Source: Blastomussa wellsi
Taxonomy: Eukaryota > Cnidaria > Anthozoa > Scleractinia > Plerogyridae
Assembly (NCBI GenBank): GCA_947652115.1
Contig: OX393562.1
Span: 9,401,551 to 9,465,550 of the forward strand
Direction: 5' to 3'
DNA length: 64,000 nt
In this document: one piece after another, positions 61,728 to 64,000 of the stretch
Layout of the letters: the number at the start of each line of letters is the position of its first letter
Position numbering within the stretch: the stretch's first letter is position 1
Notes under the pieces: generated by a model
Databases searched by the model: none
The model's input: only the letters and a program-made list of their open reading frames with translations
What the model was told of the DNA's origin: nothing
Made by a program: the position numbers and the translations under genes

Positions 61728-63092
61728 CGCCGCTTTGTGATACAAGTCTCTGTCAGAAAGGTCACAACAGCCAAAATCAGCAGCCAGGTGTGTTCAGCCA
61801 GAAAACCGATGGCCTGACCAGCAGCTTTGAAGAGGAAACTCACAATTGAGCCAATGAGACCTGGCAGAGCAGTTGCAACCTTTGAGCAAACATCTTTCAG
61901 ACCTTTTCCGAACGCTTTGCCAGTGGCCTTCAAAGAGTTGGTAATGGCACCAATAACAGCACCAATTGTGACACCAGCAGCAAGAATGATTGCTGTAACT
62001 GTCACACCATATTTTTTGAAGATTTCTTTGATCCTCTCATGAAGTGGAAGCGTTCTTTCTCTTTCCTCAATCTGCATTTGTAAACGCGTGAGCTCCTCGA
62101 TTCTTTCCACCACTCTTCCCTCTGCGGCTTCTATGTCAGAGGGTGAGGCGTTCTCATCGTTGATGATTTTCTGATCTTCATTATTTTGTCGTTGAAGGTC
62201 TGATTCTTGCTCATGCAGTTCATTAAGCGTTCTTGTGTCGTTAAGATTTTGTTGAAAAGCGTTTCTTTCTTTTTCTTTCTTATCCACGTCAACCTTTTCT
62301 TGTTCTTTTGTTTTATTGTTTGCAAGTTTTTCGAGTGAAGCCACTTCTTTCTTTGCATTTTTGAGATCAGTTTGAAGATTTTTTTCAGTTGCTGAAGCCT
62401 GCGCAGATCTGCCTCACTTTCAACATTTGAACCATATTCATCATGAATTGCTTTAATACTTGCTTGAGTTTGCTCAAGTCTGTTTCTCAGATTTTGCAAT
62501 TCTTGTGTAGCTTTTTCTTTTTCTGTGGCGATTTTTTTCAGCATCTCTTAATCGTTGTTCAGCCTCTCTCAATCTCTGACGTTGGTCTCTTATGCTCTCA
62601 TTATCTTGAGCAATCAGAGCTTCAGCTTCTGGCCCAAGGGAATTTTTGAACTTTTTTGTGAATTTTTTGAGAAGACCACTACCATCTTTTCTGAAAATTT
62701 CAGTCTCACCACCTTTTGAACCAAATGATACAATTGTTGTGTCATTGCCACCCTTTTTGCTAAAACCTATTGGGTCTAATTTTCCGAAGTCCACTTTTGG
62801 GAACCTCTTTTTGATGAAGTCTGTTGCTCTTTCAAGAATTGCTGGGTTTTTGTAATCTGAATCTACAAAATCGCAAAACAAAGGAACTTCAACATAGGAT
62901 GTGTCAGGCAGCCCGCTCTGTTCTTGTTGAATCGTTTGCATTTCATGTTGTTCGCCACCATGGTAGGGTGTGGATGCGGTGCTGGGCTCAAATGGACGAG
63001 TTGTCTTGTTCATCATCATCATTATTATCATCATGATCAATAGCATGGTCAAGGTCGGGGTCATCATTGCCAAAGTGTCCACCTTCTGGTAT
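61724..63092 (-). pseudogene. Acidic / coiled-coil / hydrophobic-tail protein (D)
   Basis: The initiator reads ATA (63,090-63,092) where A and C have ATG. The acidic start is followed by frame changes near 62,990 and 62,540. The globular part (RFPKVDFGKLDPIGFSKKGG, TTIVSFGSKGGETEIFRKDG) matches C, unlike A. Coiled coil runs from 62,560 to 62,060. The tail from 62,344 to 61,724 is open with KEIFKKYGVTVTAIILAAG, GLKDVCSKVATALPGLIGS and WLLILAVVTFL. Confidence 0.6.
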
Positions 63093-63127
63093 TGTATATT
63101 AAACAAAAATATTTTTTGTTCATATAG
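63093..63127. promoter_or_regulatory. Bidirectional promoter region (D)
   Basis: TATATTAAACA, then an AAAATATTTTTT run and TGTTCATATA separate the divergent starts; less symmetrical than in A and C but at the same place. Confidence 0.45.
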
Positions 63128-63954
63128 ATGATGGCGGTGCAAGCAAACCTTCATCAAATGCACAATGGGAAAAATCTCGGCACAATGAAAGCCGAGCGTG
63201 CAGTAACACGCATTACCTTTGATCGTAGCAACGCCAGCACCAGTGAGACCCTGTATGTTTCAGTGCCCAAGCTGAATGAGAATGAGATCCTCGTGCCCGG
63301 CTTGCTCGCACTGCTCTTCAACATCGACTTGTCTGGAGGGCAAACCAACAACTTCCTCATTCAAAACGTTGCACACACTCTGGTTGACAAGCTGGTTGTG
63401 AAGTGCACGGGCACACTACTGCAGGACACGGTGGGGTACGACATCTTCAAGATCTGGGAGGACCTTTTCCTCTCGCAGGAGGATAGGGATAACATGCTGC
63501 TCGATGGCATTCAAAGGGAGGACCTCTGTAAGATTCGCTCAAACGCTGGGGATAACAAAACCTTGGGTGTCGCCACTGAAAAAACGCTGAACAATGTTTT
63601 CGGAACAAAATACCGAATCAGACTGGACCACCAGATCCTGACCGACTACGGAGTCTTTACAATGGCATCGTAGGCAGGGACATGTGGGAGACGGCCCGTC
63701 AATTCTTTCCACAGACAAAAACGCCACACATGCATCTGTCAAAGTTCTGCAGCGAAGACAAGTTCGGGCTTTTGATCAATTTGCGCTCCATAGGAGATCA
63801 GTCGCTGGACACCAAAGTGAACACCAAAGACAGGGTCCAGCTTGAACGCGAGTGGAACGCAAGTGGCTCTGGCGAGGTAAAAAGCCACGCCTTTGTTATC
63901 AGTGACTCACAGATGAACATATTGGGCGAGCAATTAGAATCTGTGCAGTACTAA
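63128..63954 (+). pseudogene. Major capsid protein, internally deleted (D)
   Basis: Open from ATG 63,128 (M-M-A-V-Q-A-N-L) to 63,673 with RITFDRSNAST, GLLALLFNIDLSGG, VGYDIFKIWEDLFLSQEDRD and FGTKYRIRLDHQILTD. About 130 residues are then deleted; YNGIVGRDMWE follows in another frame and runs to TAA 63,952-63,954 through DDKFGLLINL-like and VISDSQMNILG segments. The N-terminal 175 residues are the cleanest of all four copies. Confidence 0.65.
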
Positions 63955-63961
63955 TATAGAA

Positions 63962-64000
63962 ATGGATCTGAGCAACATCCCGTTCAATGCTCTCGTTATT
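63962..64000 (+). CDS. Packaging ATPase N-terminus (D), cut by window edge
   Basis: ATG 63,962, seven bases after the capsid stop. It reads M-D-L-S-N-I-P-F-N-A-L-V-I, the same start as in A and B just before the P-loop. The rest is outside the window, so it is unknown whether the gene is intact. Confidence 0.6.
   Translation, partial: MDLSNIPFNALVI

Larger units (their letters stand above)
59802..64000. mobile_element. Polinton-like element D (partial, inverted, cut by window edge)
   Basis: Gene order is the reverse of A, B and C. 60,020-60,130 matches the inner TIR of A (one 36-bp-like unit, then AAAGCAACTCAATT). A deletion joins the end of the two-hydrophobic-segment gene to the middle of the ~470-residue gene, removing the beta-rich gene entirely. 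Coiled-coil, capsid and ATPase genes follow to the window edge. 60,160-60,250 contains GTGTTACTGTCAC-type repeats as in B. Confidence 0.75.

Overview
This window is metazoan nuclear DNA, most likely from an anthozoan cnidarian such as a stony coral or sea anemone. That placement is an inference. It rests on the mix of Polinton/Maverick-like elements, tyrosine-recombinase and Penelope-like retroelements, L1- and CR1-like LINEs, hAT transposons and tRNA-derived SINEs, and on the near absence of host genes. The only likely host coding sequence I see is one 195-bp exon resembling the rRNA m6A methyltransferase ZCCHC4 (41,280-41,474, minus strand).

Layout. Four decayed Polinton-like (virus-like, self-synthesising) elements share one gene set. 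Element C (1 to about 7,015) is cut by the left window edge. Element B (9,936-19,896) and element A (23,710-38,581) each keep both terminal inverted repeats (TIRs). Element D (about 59,802 to the end) is cut by the right edge and lies in the opposite orientation. Between them are a TIR element carrying an L1 fragment (7,146-9,490), a repeat-rich stretch (19,897-23,709), an L1 carrying further insertions (38,582-41,068), a repeat-rich stretch with the host exon (41,069-47,363), a tyrosine-recombinase retroelement (47,364-52,327), and a hAT element that holds a CR1 LINE and itself sits in the 3' region of a Penelope-like element (53,130-59,765).

Polinton gene plan, read from A and completed from B, C and D: TIR with a cysteine-rich ORF; DNA polymerase B (+); retroviral-type integrase (-); several small membrane or basic proteins (-); a conserved ~190-residue protein, packaging ATPase and probable major capsid protein (all -, tightly packed); an acidic/coiled-coil/hydrophobic-tail protein (+) sharing a palindromic ~40-bp promoter region with the capsid gene; a small tail-anchored protein and a ~470-residue protein (-); a ~220-residue beta-rich protein and a two-hydrophobic-segment protein (+); second TIR. 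Polymerase and integrase would copy and insert the element, and ATPase and capsid would package it. The remaining conserved proteins have no known function that I can name. Almost every copy carries a stop, frameshift or deletion, so no element here looks autonomous.

The most unusual features are the long palindromes at the outer ends of A and D (and a head-to-head TIR junction at B), a zinc-finger-like ORF inside the TIRs and therefore present twice per element, two different polymerase lineages attached to the same virion gene block, a symmetrical bidirectional promoter, a tyrosine-recombinase element with gag and pol on opposite sides of its internal repeat junction, and a hammerhead ribozyme in a Penelope-like element that a hAT insertion has split in stem I.
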